DNA of 64,000 bases from a virus. A model generated the notes under the pieces. The model ran no database searches, had not been told where the DNA came from, and was given only the letters and a program-made list of their open reading frames with translations. The translations under genes and the position numbers were made by a program. The stretch spans positions 1-64,000 of IMG/VR virus record IMGVR_UViG_3300025151_008080; one strand, 5' to 3'. Within the stretch, counting starts at the first letter, position 1. The number at the start of each line of letters is the position of its first letter. Of the stretch, positions 7,854 through 16,756 are shown in pieces.

Positions 7854-9616
7854 GTTGGAAGCGCTGAAGTTTCCCCTCCCGGGGTAGGAGTTGGTTCTGG
7901 TATATCACTATCCGGTACATCATCGCCACCTGTAGGACCCATATCTGGCGGTACATCTCCTGCAGGAGCACCGGGTGCGGTCCCAGCATCAGCACCAGGC
8001 GCACCACCACCAGCGGCCCAATCTGCACCACCACCTCGTATTTGTTCTATTTCATGCTGTAAAGCAGCGTCCTTACGAAGCCATTCTCTATTAGCCTTAA
8101 TTTGCTCATCCGTCCAACCTAAGTACTCTTTCTGACTATATTGCTTGGATATAGATTCATTTTGAGTCATCGTATTGAAGTTATTAGCCTTCAAGTCTAA
8201 TATTTGTTGTTTGCGTAGCTCGAAATAATTACGTGGAGGAGTAAACATTAAGTCAAACGAATTTTCTCTTAATTCAAACTGTCTCCAAAGTTTTTTGAGC
8301 TTTAAATGAGTAATAAACGCTTCTTTTATACCAGAGGCAAATTGAGACTGTAATCTAACTACAAAGTTTGCAAACTTTAATTCTTCTCTTAAAACGTTTG
8401 CGTCGGCGCTATATTGAGACGTTTCGGACTCTACCCTATTAGTAGGTACCTTAAGAGCTTTATAAAGTTTTTTAACAAAATAATTTAAGTCTTGGAGCTC
8501 ACCTAAGTTTTGACCACCGGGTAATGTTGTTACTTCTGTACCGGTACTGCCTTCCCTCTTAGGAAACCAATAAGCATCAAGTATTGATTGAGGGTTAAAT
8601 GAATTAACTCTGTTATCACCATCAAGACTAAATGATTTCTTACTCCAGTAATTTTGCATTAACTTTCGTATATAACCTTCTGCTTTTGGAGGGCTCATTT
8701 GGCCAACATCAACGTTGAATACTAAGCGTTCTGGAGCTCTAACTAGTCTATATATAATAATAGAATCTTCTATAAGAGATAATTGTCTATAAGCTCTTCT
8801 AGCATTTTCAATAAAAGGAATTCTAAATGTTCTATTTTCATTCCATGTACCAGAATTAACATATGTTACCTGATTTTTTTCTAACGGAATAAAGTCTTTA
8901 TCTTGTAAACCAGAATAATTTTGTTCATCAGCATCTTTATGATGTTTAGCCTTTCTTAACAAATAGGCTTTAATATGCATATTTTGAAAATTGTCATATA
9001 CAGGGTCAATCGCCTGGGTAGGGACGTTTATAACACCTAGTATACCTTCTTCAATATGCTTATCATGTATAATATTTTCAAAGTAAAGCTCACCATCAAC
9101 TAATAAAGATCTTATATACTCCCAAGCTCTTTCTTTAAAATCAAATAAGTTAATAAATTTATAAAATTCATCTCTCATTTGTTTTGATATTAGTGGGTCG
9201 AATTCTTTATCATTTCTAAGCTTTAGATCAATCATTCTTCCGTGATCGTCTTCATTTAAAAACTCATCACAAATTTCATCTAACGCATCAGCTACCTCGG
9301 CGAATTGAGCCATTACTCTATAATCTCTTAGACGGCGATATTTGTCTACATCTAAGGTAGCATACATTAATTCGTTATATGCTCTATCTGCTAAAAAGGA
9401 ACCTACTGGTTGAGAAGACTCAGGTACTTTCGGAGCTATAATAGAATGCTGAGCTAGTAACTCTTTGCGAACCGACCCTGCTTTATAAAAGCTTTTAAAT
9501 TTTGGGTTATCTTGTGTAACATCATCAATAATAGATGCAGGAGATCTATACGGAAGATTACTCGAAATAAACTTCTGTAAACCTCTACCAAATGTACCTT
9601 TTTTTCCGTCGTCCAT
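7850..9616 (-). CDS. 20: Portal vertex protein (T4 gp20-like)
   Basis: The 588-residue protein is the dodecameric portal through which DNA enters the head. Diagnostic parts are ELMYATLDVDKYRRLRDYR near residue 85, the DALDEICDEFLNED block, LLVDGELYFENII, and RAPERLVFNVDVGQMSPPKAEGY. About 70 C-terminal residues form a Gly/Pro/Ala/Asp-rich flexible tail. It ends inside the promoter-like motif of the downstream neck gene. One base separates its start from the gene before it. Confidence 0.95.
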   Translation of the reverse strand: MDDGKKGTFGRGLQKFISSNLPYRSPASIIDDVTQDNPKFKSFYKAGSVRKELLAQHSIIAPKVPESSQPVGSFLADRAYNELMYATLDVDKYRRLRDYRVMAQFAEVADALDEICDEFLNEDDHGRMIDLKLRNDKEFDPLISKQMRDEFYKFINLFDFKERAWEYIRSLLVDGELYFENIIHDKHIEEGILGVINVPTQAIDPVYDNFQNMHIKAYLLRKAKHHKDADEQNYSGLQDKDFIPLEKNQVTYVNSGTWNENRTFRIPFIENARRAYRQLSLIEDSIIIYRLVRAPERLVFNVDVGQMSPPKAEGYIRKLMQNYWSKKSFSLDGDNRVNSFNPQSILDAYWFPKREGSTGTEVTTLPGGQNLGELQDLNYFVKKLYKALKVPTNRVESETSQYSADANVLREELKFANFVVRLQSQFASGIKEAFITHLKLKKLWRQFELRENSFDLMFTPPRNYFELRKQQILDLKANNFNTMTQNESISKQYSQKEYLGWTDEQIKANREWLRKDAALQHEIEQIRGGGADWAAGGGAPGADAGTAPGAPAGDVPPDMGPTGGDDVPDSDIPEPTPTPGGETSALPT

Positions 9617-9617
9617 A

Positions 9618-10079
9618 TTAGTTAACTGTAATTGTTGTATTTATATCTTTCTTCAAACTACCATATCCCGCAGCATTCATTAACAATATGTCTAAATTAC
9701 CAGTCGCACTTAGTGTCGGGAAAGTGATTGTTATACTATTGTAATTATTTATTGTAAAACCGCCAGTTAAAAGGCCTGATAATTCTGGAGATAAGGTAGC
9801 ACCGTCACATAAAGATGATATAGATGTAAAACCAGATACTGGATAGTTAACAAAATCCCCATCACTCACAAAAAGTAACTCATCGTTTTCTGCACTTAAC
9901 ATCACAGCTTCAACAGTATCAAAACTATAACCATTAAATGTTCTTGATGCTGAAAAGCCACATGTAAGAGTGGTATATGTATTTCCTTCTGTAAAATGCG
10001 GTACAGCAGATAATGATCTAGTATCTACTTGTGCAGTAACACTAGTGAGTGCGCTTGTATAATTAATAAACTTACTCAT
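9618..10079 (-). CDS. Hypothetical virion-associated beta-rich protein
   Basis: A 153-residue protein rich in Thr, Ser, Asn and Gly with alternating hydrophobic strands and no charged helices, as in Ig-like or IPT-like virion decoration domains (for example SITITFPTLSATGNLDILLMN). I do not recognise a family. It overlaps the gp15-like gene by eight bases and directly precedes the portal gene, so co-expression with head and neck proteins is likely. A cytoplasmic enzyme is unlikely from composition. Confidence 0.55.
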   Translation of the reverse strand: MSKFINYTSALTSVTAQVDTRSLSAVPHFTEGNTYTTLTCGFSASRTFNGYSFDTVEAVMLSAENDELLFVSDGDFVNYPVSGFTSISSLCDGATLSPELSGLLTGGFTINNYNSITITFPTLSATGNLDILLMNAAGYGSLKKDINTTITVN

Positions 10080-10755
10080 AGTTAAATGTATTTACAGGTA
10101 TGTATTGTTGATCAATAACGAAAATATTCTTAGCATTATCAATATTGTTCTTCTTGAACAACCAACCTTTCATTGTAAAGTCCGTACTTGCTTCAATTCT
10201 GGCCGGTTGAGTTCCAGAAACATTGACTGGATAGTCTAAACTTATATTACCAGACCACTCTACCTCAGTTCTTATCTCTAAATCACTAGCCATATTCTGA
10301 CTAGATGGGACCTTCCAACTTATTATAATATATGGATTGTTATACGGAACGAAATTACTTAAAATTTGATCCATATCTGTTTGGAATTTAGTTAATATAG
10401 ACATATTGATACCTATATTAACAGGTATTGGGGTTGGTAAATAGTCAGAAGTTAAAGCACCTTGATCCTGTTCGCTTGCTTTACTATAATAAAAACCAGG
10501 TATTTTATTAAAAACTCTCTCAGAGTCTCTCGTAACACTAGTATAGTGAACTGCAATAACAGGTAATTTGAGAGATGCTGCTTTATTAACCACATCATTT
10601 AACGCTCTCTCTTTCGGCCCATAATAAAAACCTACCTTGAGCTGATCGACCACAGTTTTACTTTTGTTATATCTGTTTATAACAATACTATTAAAGGCAG
10701 TAATAAACTGCCTTACCATATCTTTTAGCTCAAAACCGTAATATTGGTTTTTCAT
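10072..10755 (-). CDS. 15: Tail sheath stabiliser / tail completion protein (gp15-like)
   Basis: A 227-residue protein whose layout matches T4 gp15: an N-terminal YYGFELKDMVRQFITAFNSIVINRYN block, a VGFYYGPKERAL strand, the central PVNIGINMSILTKFQTDMDQIL helix pair, FVPYNNPYIIISW, and FTMKGWLF near the end. In T4 gp15 caps the tail and joins it to the neck. Its place upstream of the portal gene in the structural block supports the assignment. The match is by pattern, not alignment. Confidence 0.65.
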   Translation of the reverse strand: MKNQYYGFELKDMVRQFITAFNSIVINRYNKSKTVVDQLKVGFYYGPKERALNDVVNKAASLKLPVIAVHYTSVTRDSERVFNKIPGFYYSKASEQDQGALTSDYLPTPIPVNIGINMSILTKFQTDMDQILSNFVPYNNPYIIISWKVPSSQNMASDLEIRTEVEWSGNISLDYPVNVSGTQPARIEASTDFTMKGWLFKKNNIDNAKNIFVIDQQYIPVNTFNYE

Positions 10756-10767
10756 TGTAAATATTTA

Positions 10768-12402
10768 TTAAACAAACCTATCTATAAAATATTTCGGAAG
10801 GGAATTAATGTTTCTTTTTAAAATACCTGTAAGAGTAAAACCATCAAGTATATATGTACGGCTATAGTCATTTTTATCTCTAGTACATCTACCGCATTGC
10901 TGTATTAATGATGTTAACATCTTTTTATCATACCAACCTTTTACAGTCTTATTCATGGCTGCAACTCTAATATCTTTCAAGTTCAACCATGGCTGCTTTA
11001 CTACAATACAAAACCGTGCTAAGTCTCCTTTAAGATCAACTCCAAAGTTCATAGATGGACTAGCTAATACAGTTGGTTTGTCACTTGCGAGATGCTTTGC
11101 TATTATATCAGCATTTTCATTTTGACCTTGTATACGATAAAGTAGTCGCCCTTTACCAAGAGCATCTTGTAGCATTCTTGTTATCTCATCAGACTGAGTA
11201 TGTATTAATCCTTTTTCGTCTTTATGCTTTTCTAATAGAAGTTTAATTTCGTTAACAACCTTTGGGAAGACGTTAACTAGGTTGCCATTATTAAGCCTAA
11301 AACCACCAACATAAATCGGAGACTTAGTTGAATCAAAATCAGAAGGGAGATCAACAAATGTATACTCATCATCCGGAATTCCTAACCCTCTCATAAAAGC
11401 CTTATAGTCAACAAACGTAGCAGACATAAGCACAACCTTATTTGCATATTTGAATAAATGTTTTGCAAGATTGTCTACCTTCTTAGGTATGAGTTTTATG
11501 TATCGTTTATTCTTAACTCGAACATCCTCATACAGATATTCTGAATCATACCAGGTGTTGAGTATTCTACTAATATGTCCCTTAAGATCAGAAACAAACT
11601 TATATTCTTTTTTGTAACTGTCGCTTACAGTAGTATGCTTATCTAAAATGCGCATCAATTCATTAGATCTAAACTCTAACTTCTCATTTAAAGTTTCTAG
11701 ATTATTATGAAAACGCTTACGATCAAAACTATACCGCAATTGGAAGCCATATTTTTCTAATCTACCCATTTCAATACTACAACTAAAACGATTAACTATA
11801 ACGTTTTCTAACTCTGATGCTTCGTCACATATAATAACATCTCTGTTTTTAAGATGATCTGGTTTATGAAAGAAGCTTGCATAGTTTTCAATACTTACCT
11901 TTGCGCTTATAGCTTTATTACGAGATTCATAGTAATCACATCTATTACAGTCCCAGCATTCTCGTTTGAGTTTAGAACTAAACAAACAAGGAGCTACATC
12001 TGCAGTACTCCTCTCATCTATATTACAGAGATAGCTTCCCTTACCTTTTAAAGTTTGTATGTCAGAAAAGTCTCTAGTATATTGATCTTGTAATTGCTTA
12101 GTTGTAGTGAGTATCGAAGTACCGAATCTCTTAGAAGAAAAATCATCAGCATACTCATAAACAAGTTTATTGTTATCCCATGTAGATTGATATGCAGTAT
12201 AATCGTTAACTATACGCTCTAACCTTTTAGGGAGCTTGCTTGTACTGTTAGCAATAGTCTTTGCTAACATACTCTTACCTACCCCAGTAGGCCCTTGCAC
12301 TACAACAAACCGATACTTCTTGAGAGCCTTATCAATTCGTGATATAGCTTTTTCTTGTAATGAGGTAGGTACAAAGTTTTTAGGAAAATGTTTTAACTCC
12401 AT
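10768..12402 (-). CDS. DinG/XPD-like Fe-S superfamily 2 helicase
   Basis: The 544-residue protein has a Walker A motif GPTGVGKS (37-44), five cysteines at 126, 139, 149, 152 and 155 that fit an XPD/DinG-type 4Fe-4S domain between the first helicase motifs, a DEAS motif II (193-196), VVLMSAT (motif III) and QQCGRCTRD (motif VI). This family unwinds DNA 5' to 3' and removes R-loops or forks blocked by protein. It is unlike T4 Dda or gp41 and separate from the UvsW and gp41 homologues also present here. It begins the run of small replication-linked genes between the structural genes and the glycan island. Function in the phage is not known. Confidence 0.8.
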   Translation of the reverse strand: MELKHFPKNFVPTSLQEKAISRIDKALKKYRFVVVQGPTGVGKSMLAKTIANSTSKLPKRLERIVNDYTAYQSTWDNNKLVYEYADDFSSKRFGTSILTTTKQLQDQYTRDFSDIQTLKGKGSYLCNIDERSTADVAPCLFSSKLKRECWDCNRCDYYESRNKAISAKVSIENYASFFHKPDHLKNRDVIICDEASELENVIVNRFSCSIEMGRLEKYGFQLRYSFDRKRFHNNLETLNEKLEFRSNELMRILDKHTTVSDSYKKEYKFVSDLKGHISRILNTWYDSEYLYEDVRVKNKRYIKLIPKKVDNLAKHLFKYANKVVLMSATFVDYKAFMRGLGIPDDEYTFVDLPSDFDSTKSPIYVGGFRLNNGNLVNVFPKVVNEIKLLLEKHKDEKGLIHTQSDEITRMLQDALGKGRLLYRIQGQNENADIIAKHLASDKPTVLASPSMNFGVDLKGDLARFCIVVKQPWLNLKDIRVAAMNKTVKGWYDKKMLTSLIQQCGRCTRDKNDYSRTYILDGFTLTGILKRNINSLPKYFIDRFV

Positions 12403-12411
12403 TAAGGTATA

Positions 12412-12738
12412 TTATATCTTTTCTATAGAGACCATCAAGTCGTAATATTTATTTTTCTTGTTAGTGATCATTCTATTTGTTCTTACCTGTTGTATTACAT
12501 CATTGCGATGAATATGATCAAGTCTATAATCAAAGTATATAATATTTTTTCTAGTTAAAACATTGAAGGGATATAGAATATCAACCTTCTTTGTACTTTC
12601 GAAAATAAGCTTTATATTAAAATCTTTAATTTCGTACAGTAGAATTCTACCTACACCTAATACTCTTTTTTTAGACGTAATTTTTACATTAGTAAGCAAT
12701 ATGGATTTTAATGTATTTTCTACTGTCTCGTAATTCAT
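12412..12738 (-). CDS. Hypothetical protein
   Basis: A 108-residue basic protein (many Lys, Arg, Ile) with predicted mixed alpha/beta content and no Cys. I recognise no family. It overlaps the gene upstream by four bases (ATGA-type junction) and lies ten bases before the Fe-S helicase, so it is probably co-transcribed with it. Confidence 0.5.
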   Translation of the reverse strand: MNYETVENTLKSILLTNVKITSKKRVLGVGRILLYEIKDFNIKLIFESTKKVDILYPFNVLTRKNIIYFDYRLDHIHRNDVIQQVRTNRMITNKKNKYYDLMVSIEKI

Positions 12739-13112
12739 GTATTCATAAAGTTAATTTTTTCTTGTACGGACATAGGTGATATTTTTTCTTGCAAATATAC
12801 CCAAAATGTTTCATCAGCATCAAGGGTACTAATTAAATCAACAGAGTCTACATTTATTGTTCTATAACCGTGCATTAATATATCCCAAACAACAACTAAA
12901 TTTTTCTGATTAGGGTTATATTTAGGAGCTGACGTAGGTGGCTTGTAATTCAATATAGTCCTACCTTCTACTGAATTTAATAATTGAGAATTATTTGTGC
13001 ATAACATTCTTCTCGTAGCAGGCATCCCAGGTTTTGGATTCCTTCTAGAAAATTTGACTTCGCATACATTATTTAAAAGTATGCCCTTAAGTTGTCCTAA
13101 ACTTACACGCAT
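12735..13112 (-). CDS. Small phage protein resembling DUF2693
   Basis: A 125-residue protein with an N-terminal EVKFSRRNPKPGMPATRRMLCT element and a VVVWDILMHGYRTINVDSV strand pair; these recall the DUF2693 family of T4-like phages, which looks like a small beta-barrel. No function is established that I know of. It is sandwiched between the GroES-like gene (one base away) and the 108-residue gene (overlap of four bases). Confidence 0.45.
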   Translation of the reverse strand: MRVSLGQLKGILLNNVCEVKFSRRNPKPGMPATRRMLCTNNSQLLNSVEGRTILNYKPPTSAPKYNPNQKNLVVVWDILMHGYRTINVDSVDLISTLDADETFWVYLQEKISPMSVQEKINFMNT

Positions 13113-13113
13113 T

Positions 13114-13572
13114 TTAATCTAATTGATCACAAACTCCAAAGAATCTTTCCTCATTTAAAAACAAACAATCTTTTAATGGGTCGTCAAATCCTGCAACTGT
13201 AATATTACTTACTTTAACTCCCTTGTCGTCTGGAAAACAAACCACATCACCAACCTTTACTGACTTACAATTAGGTCCTGCTAAGATAACACGAGCTAGT
13301 CGCCATGTTCGCTGAACTTGCGCTAATGGAATTAGAATCCCATTACGATTAATAGCTGTACCATCGTCAGATAGATCGACAAACTGAGCTAAAACAAAAT
13401 CATCCATAACCTTACTCAGTTTGTAACCATTAAGACTAAAATCGTCCCCTTTATAATTTTCTAAATCAATCAAACTCCTTTTTGCAGAGTGATCAAACGC
13501 GTCGCGTTGACTTTCAGTCAACCCTAAAGTATCTAACTTAGCGTCGTATTGTTTTTGTTGCTTACTATCCAT
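13114..13572 (-). CDS. GroES-like co-chaperonin (T4 gp31-type function)
   Basis: The 152-residue protein has a GroES fold signature: a strand with DDFVLAQFVD, an insert corresponding to the mobile loop (TAINRNGILIP), then ARVILAGPNCKSVKVGDVVCFPDDKG and a terminal LFLNEERFFGVCD. An N-terminal extension of about 45 helical residues precedes the barrel. Phage co-chaperonins replace host GroES on GroEL so that the capsid protein can fold, which fits a phage with a gp23-type capsid. It overlaps the clamp-loader gene by eight bases. Confidence 0.75.
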   Translation of the reverse strand: MDSKQQKQYDAKLDTLGLTESQRDAFDHSAKRSLIDLENYKGDDFSLNGYKLSKVMDDFVLAQFVDLSDDGTAINRNGILIPLAQVQRTWRLARVILAGPNCKSVKVGDVVCFPDDKGVKVSNITVAGFDDPLKDCLFLNEERFFGVCDQLD

Positions 13573-13954
13573 ATTTCTTTATATTTACTTTGAATTTTTC
13601 AGAATACAATTCTACTTCTCTTTTTGAGAGTTCAAGATTTTTTGCTACCAGCTCGATTGCATTGTTTTTCTCTGTGTTTTCTTTTTTGTTCTTTTTTACA
13701 TACCTAATAAACCGTCTTTTTGTTTTAGGTATAAGGTTGAACATAAAGTTGTAATGGTCATGCGCAGAAAACACATGACCATACATGTTTACTGAGTTGT
13801 TTATTAACGGTACAAATGATTTACTAGCAAATGTAAGATATCTATTAGTTATAAACGCAGAATATAGCTTATCATCTGAAACATTGATGTCTATTCTATC
13901 ACGATCAAACGCAATATTGTTTACAAAGTCAAAAAAGCTATTTACTGGTTTCAT
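13565..13954 (-). CDS. 62: Clamp loader small subunit (T4 gp62-like)
   Basis: The 129-residue protein has the small-subunit pattern seen in marine T4-like phages: FFDFVNNIAFDRD, FITNRYLTF, VNMYGHVFSAHDHYNFMF, then PKTKRRFIRYVKK and a short helical C-terminus. It would join four gp44 ATPase subunits to load the gp45 clamp. gp45 is at 58187-58921 on the other strand and no gp44 is visible in the window, so the T4 45-44-62 cluster is broken up here. Confidence 0.78.
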   Translation of the reverse strand: MKPVNSFFDFVNNIAFDRDRIDINVSDDKLYSAFITNRYLTFASKSFVPLINNSVNMYGHVFSAHDHYNFMFNLIPKTKRRFIRYVKKNKKENTEKNNAIELVAKNLELSKREVELYSEKFKVNIKKYG

Positions 13955-14029
13955 AATAGAGACAGTCTTAAACCCTTATAGTAATTTTTGCAAATTTTTC
14001 GAAAAAAATTTTTCTCCTAGTACTAGACC

Positions 14030-14617
14030 TCAAAGAGTCAGTTTTGTAGTTGCGATAAACGCGTCATCCACCATGGAATAGTAGATATCTACCATGATTT
14101 TCATGAATTCTTCCACCTGATTATCGGTTAAATTAGTGGAAAACGCGAATGAAGGGGCTTTATTACCAGCAATCACGTTAATTGCAGTGTGACCTAGTGC
14201 GACATTGTTGCGAGAGTAGGTAATACTAACGCTACATTTACCTTTAGGTTGAATAATTCCGTGTTGCTCAAATTCTTTATGTACAATTAGATCATCTCCA
14301 TCAACTTCAATAGGGGCATTCAAATATTTCGTTGAAAGTATGTTTGCCATTTGCGTGTTAAATAATCTTTGAAAGAAAACAGCACCGAGAGGATCAAGAT
14401 TAGGAAGCTCCCAGCAAAAATTGATAGCGTCATCAGAATAAATAAAATCATTATTAAAAAGGTCTTCATTGTCAATCATTCCTTCTGTTTCTACTTTCAT
14501 CGGCGCGCGAAACGCAATAATATTTCCGATAGGTAGAGTCTTTTTGCGAAAGTATTTATAAGCGAACCGCTGGTGAATAATATTACCATCATAAACATCG
14601 ATATCATTTAAGATCAT
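14030..14617 (-). CDS. DUF366-like protein of unknown function
   Basis: The 195-residue protein resembles DUF366, a family known mainly from archaea: an N-terminal YDGNIIHQRFAYKYF, an IIAFRAPMKVETEGMIDNEDL block, SDDAINFCWELPN and a VFFQRLFNTQMANIL helix. I know no proven function. It is transcribed from its own sigma70-like promoter, with the TATTAT box six bases before the ATG, so it is probably early and leaderless. It borders the glycan island. The family call is by motif memory and moderately sure. Confidence 0.5.
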   Translation of the reverse strand: MILNDIDVYDGNIIHQRFAYKYFRKKTLPIGNIIAFRAPMKVETEGMIDNEDLFNNDFIYSDDAINFCWELPNLDPLGAVFFQRLFNTQMANILSTKYLNAPIEVDGDDLIVHKEFEQHGIIQPKGKCSVSITYSRNNVALGHTAINVIAGNKAPSFAFSTNLTDNQVEEFMKIMVDIYYSMVDDAFIATTKLTL

Positions 14618-14623
14618 GACACT

Positions 14624-14651
14624 ATAATAGGGTATCTAGAAAAAAAATCAA
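14624..14651 (-). promoter_or_regulatory. Early sigma70-like promoter of the DUF366-like gene
   Basis: Minus strand: TTGATT (14646-14651), 16-base spacer, TATTAT (14624-14629), then six bases to the ATG at 14617. The predicted transcript begins at or next to the start codon. Confidence 0.65.
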
Positions 14652-15328
14652 TAGGTAAATGTTTTATTTTCAAAATGAAGAATTTTGCCAGAAAAGGTAT
14701 AACCTTTAGAGTGGTTTGGGTTAAAGCAATATCTTTGATCTAATTGTTTTGTTTTTTTGTTAAGTATAAATTTATTGAAATGAGATTCGTCATGCCATCT
14801 AGCTATAATATTTTTATTTAAATCTGTTTTGATATTATTGTCTATCTCTGCAGCCATATTTAAAAATATTTTAGACGTACTACCAAAAAAACAACCCTGA
14901 CAATATTTACCTTTTAGTTCCGACGTATACTCTACATATGCAGTAGAATCTTTATTATTAAATTCATATGGGCCTATCTCTTCTTTAGAATAATGATAAT
15001 GAGACGTGGTAACAATTTCGTCGTTGGCTGGTAAGATTTCATCTTCAAGATAATCTACTACCTCCATATCACTATCTATATAAAAAACATAATCATAAGA
15101 TGAAATTATATTTGATACAGTATTAAAATAATTAAAACGCAACAATGTGGTTAAAGGCCATGGAAGGTGAATAATTGGTTTACAAATATCAACAGCTGTG
15201 TTAAATTGATCAGAAAACAAAAGTATATTAGTTGATACAGATGTAGTGTATTTTTTAATACTTTTAATTAATGTGGATATATATCTATTGTGTTTGTTAG
15301 TAGATATTATTAAAAATAAAATTTTCAT
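14648..15328 (-). CDS. Glycosyltransferase family 6 (ABO/alpha-1,3-Gal type)
   Basis: The 226-residue protein has GT6 hallmarks: an N-terminal strand MKILFLIIST, the DSD metal motif at 85-87 (YIDSDMEV), CQGCFFGSTSKIF, and the diagnostic WHDESHFNKF at 178-187. GT6 enzymes transfer Gal or GalNAc in alpha-1,3 linkage from UDP-sugars with retention. There is no membrane anchor, so it is the soluble catalytic domain. A second GT6 lies at 16753-17457, and two GT8-like genes sit between them. The acceptor is unknown. Confidence 0.85.
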   Translation of the reverse strand: MKILFLIISTNKHNRYISTLIKSIKKYTTSVSTNILLFSDQFNTAVDICKPIIHLPWPLTTLLRFNYFNTVSNIISSYDYVFYIDSDMEVVDYLEDEILPANDEIVTTSHYHYSKEEIGPYEFNNKDSTAYVEYTSELKGKYCQGCFFGSTSKIFLNMAAEIDNNIKTDLNKNIIARWHDESHFNKFILNKKTKQLDQRYCFNPNHSKGYTFSGKILHFENKTFTY

Positions 15329-15345
15329 TTAAATTTTTGCTAATT

Positions 15346-16074
15346 TTAATATTTCCACTTTGTATATTTATTTATTTCGGTTTTATATTTCTCATAATGC
15401 AACCCGGTGAAGTGATATAGATACCCGCGCATATGTTCACTAGCAATATCGGGATCTATATAGTTCCATTTTTTATTAATAAAGGTCAACCTATTTTTTA
15501 AAAAATACATAAAAGCTAAATTAAGTAACGCCTGCTCTACTTGATGTATATTTTTATATTTACCGTTTATATTATTCAAAGCAGCTGTAATTTTTTTAAA
15601 AACATACATATGATAGATAGGGGAAAATAAAAACATACCAGCGTTAAAAAAGTTATCTTTGTAAGATTGTTTATCAAATTTTATTCCTAAAGCATGTGCA
15701 CATACGTCCAGCCACGGTAAACATAGTTGGGTGTTTTTAAATTCTTCTTTTTGGTCTTTTGTTAAAAATGATTGCTGCATATCCTTAACAACATATATAT
15801 TTTTTTTATTACTAAAAATATCGAAAGGATTAGGTGTTGTACTATTTATAATAATATCTGTATCAATGTATAGGCATTGCTTATAACTAGAAACTAAACT
15901 AGGTAAAAATAGTTTAGTGAACATATTATGAAAGCCAGCTGGTTGTATGGGTTGTTTAAAAACGATATACTCACAACCCCATCTTTCACACGCGGCGTTA
16001 ACACTATCATAAGCATTTTGACTATGAGTATAACCTTCACTAGGTATAAAAAAAGATATAACGACATTATTCAT
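15346..16074 (-). CDS. GT8-like glycosyltransferase
   Basis: A 242-residue GT-A enzyme with DTD in LYIDTDIII (about residue 75), FFNAGMFLFS, EQALLN and a C-terminal YLYHFTG, the pattern of GT8 enzymes (retaining galactosyl or glucosyltransferases). The N-terminus contains AACERWGCEYIVF, shared with the neighbouring 229-residue gene, so the two are tandem paralogues. It overlaps that gene by eight bases. Confidence 0.75.
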   Translation of the reverse strand: MNNVVISFFIPSEGYTHSQNAYDSVNAACERWGCEYIVFKQPIQPAGFHNMFTKLFLPSLVSSYKQCLYIDTDIIINSTTPNPFDIFSNKKNIYVVKDMQQSFLTKDQKEEFKNTQLCLPWLDVCAHALGIKFDKQSYKDNFFNAGMFLFSPIYHMYVFKKITAALNNINGKYKNIHQVEQALLNLAFMYFLKNRLTFINKKWNYIDPDIASEHMRGYLYHFTGLHYEKYKTEINKYTKWKY

Positions 16075-16756
16075 TCCATTTAAAACTCTTTAAAGCTGTT
16101 TTTAAGATTTTAGGATCACCACCAGTAAAATGATATATTGAATCATTAATAGGTTTAGTAAGATCTGGGTTAATGACATTCCATTTTCTAGTTATATATG
16201 TTATTAATAATTCTTTTTGTATAATATAATTTAAGAGAGCTTGTTCTTTATGAGATGAACCATTAATACTATATTTCTTAATAAGAGAAGAATATTTTTC
16301 AAACATAGCACTTATACTTTTATCAAATAAAATAAAACCACTATTGAAAAAATTCAAAACAAAATTATCTGGTAAGTTTAAACCATCGTTAATAAATTCC
16401 TCTTTGTATCTTGTTAGATAATCTTTTATATACGCGTGAAGCTTAGCTGTCTCTTTATAACCAAGGACATATAATTCATAATGACTATCTCTTACAGTAA
16501 CAAACGGTTGTTTAAATTTAAACGGAGAATCACATTTAGAACTAATTAACATATCTGAATCAATAAGTAAAGCACGTTCATAATCCGAGTTTCGTAAAAT
16601 ATTAAACTTATTCCAACTCGGGAAAGAGTTGGGAAATTTATTTTCATCAACAATTACATACTCACAACCCCATCGTTCACATGCATGTAAATGACTGCTT
16701 TTTGCATTTTCGCACAACACATTATTAATGTTTAAAGTAATTAAAGCAGTCTTCAT
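16067..16756 (-). CDS. GT8-like glycosyltransferase, paralogue of the preceding gene
   Basis: The 229-residue protein has LIDSDMLISS as its DxD motif, FFNSGFILFDKS, KEQALLNYI, and SIYHFTGGDP near the end. HACERWGCEYVIV near the N-terminus matches the paralogue at 15346-16074. It overlaps the GT6 gene upstream by four bases. Donor and acceptor are unknown; retaining chemistry is expected for GT8. Confidence 0.75.
   Translation of the reverse strand: MKTALITLNINNVLCENAKSSHLHACERWGCEYVIVDENKFPNSFPSWNKFNILRNSDYERALLIDSDMLISSKCDSPFKFKQPFVTVRDSHYELYVLGYKETAKLHAYIKDYLTRYKEEFINDGLNLPDNFVLNFFNSGFILFDKSISAMFEKYSSLIKKYSINGSSHKEQALLNYIIQKELLITYITRKWNVINPDLTKPINDSIYHFTGGDPKILKTALKSFKWNE

Noticed and set aside
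7846-8034. Frame in another phase over the portal tail
   Set aside because: Overlaps the Gly/Pro-rich portal C-terminus on the same strand in a different frame and shows no protein-like composition.
13979-14012. AT-only hairpin (AAATTTTTCGAAAAAAATTT) in the gap before gp62
   Set aside because: The stem has no G-C pairs apart from the loop, so it is too weak to call a terminator.
13785-14081. Plus-strand frame across gp62 and the following gap
   Set aside because: It lies antisense to gp62 and the end of the DUF366-like gene; composition is that of a shadow.
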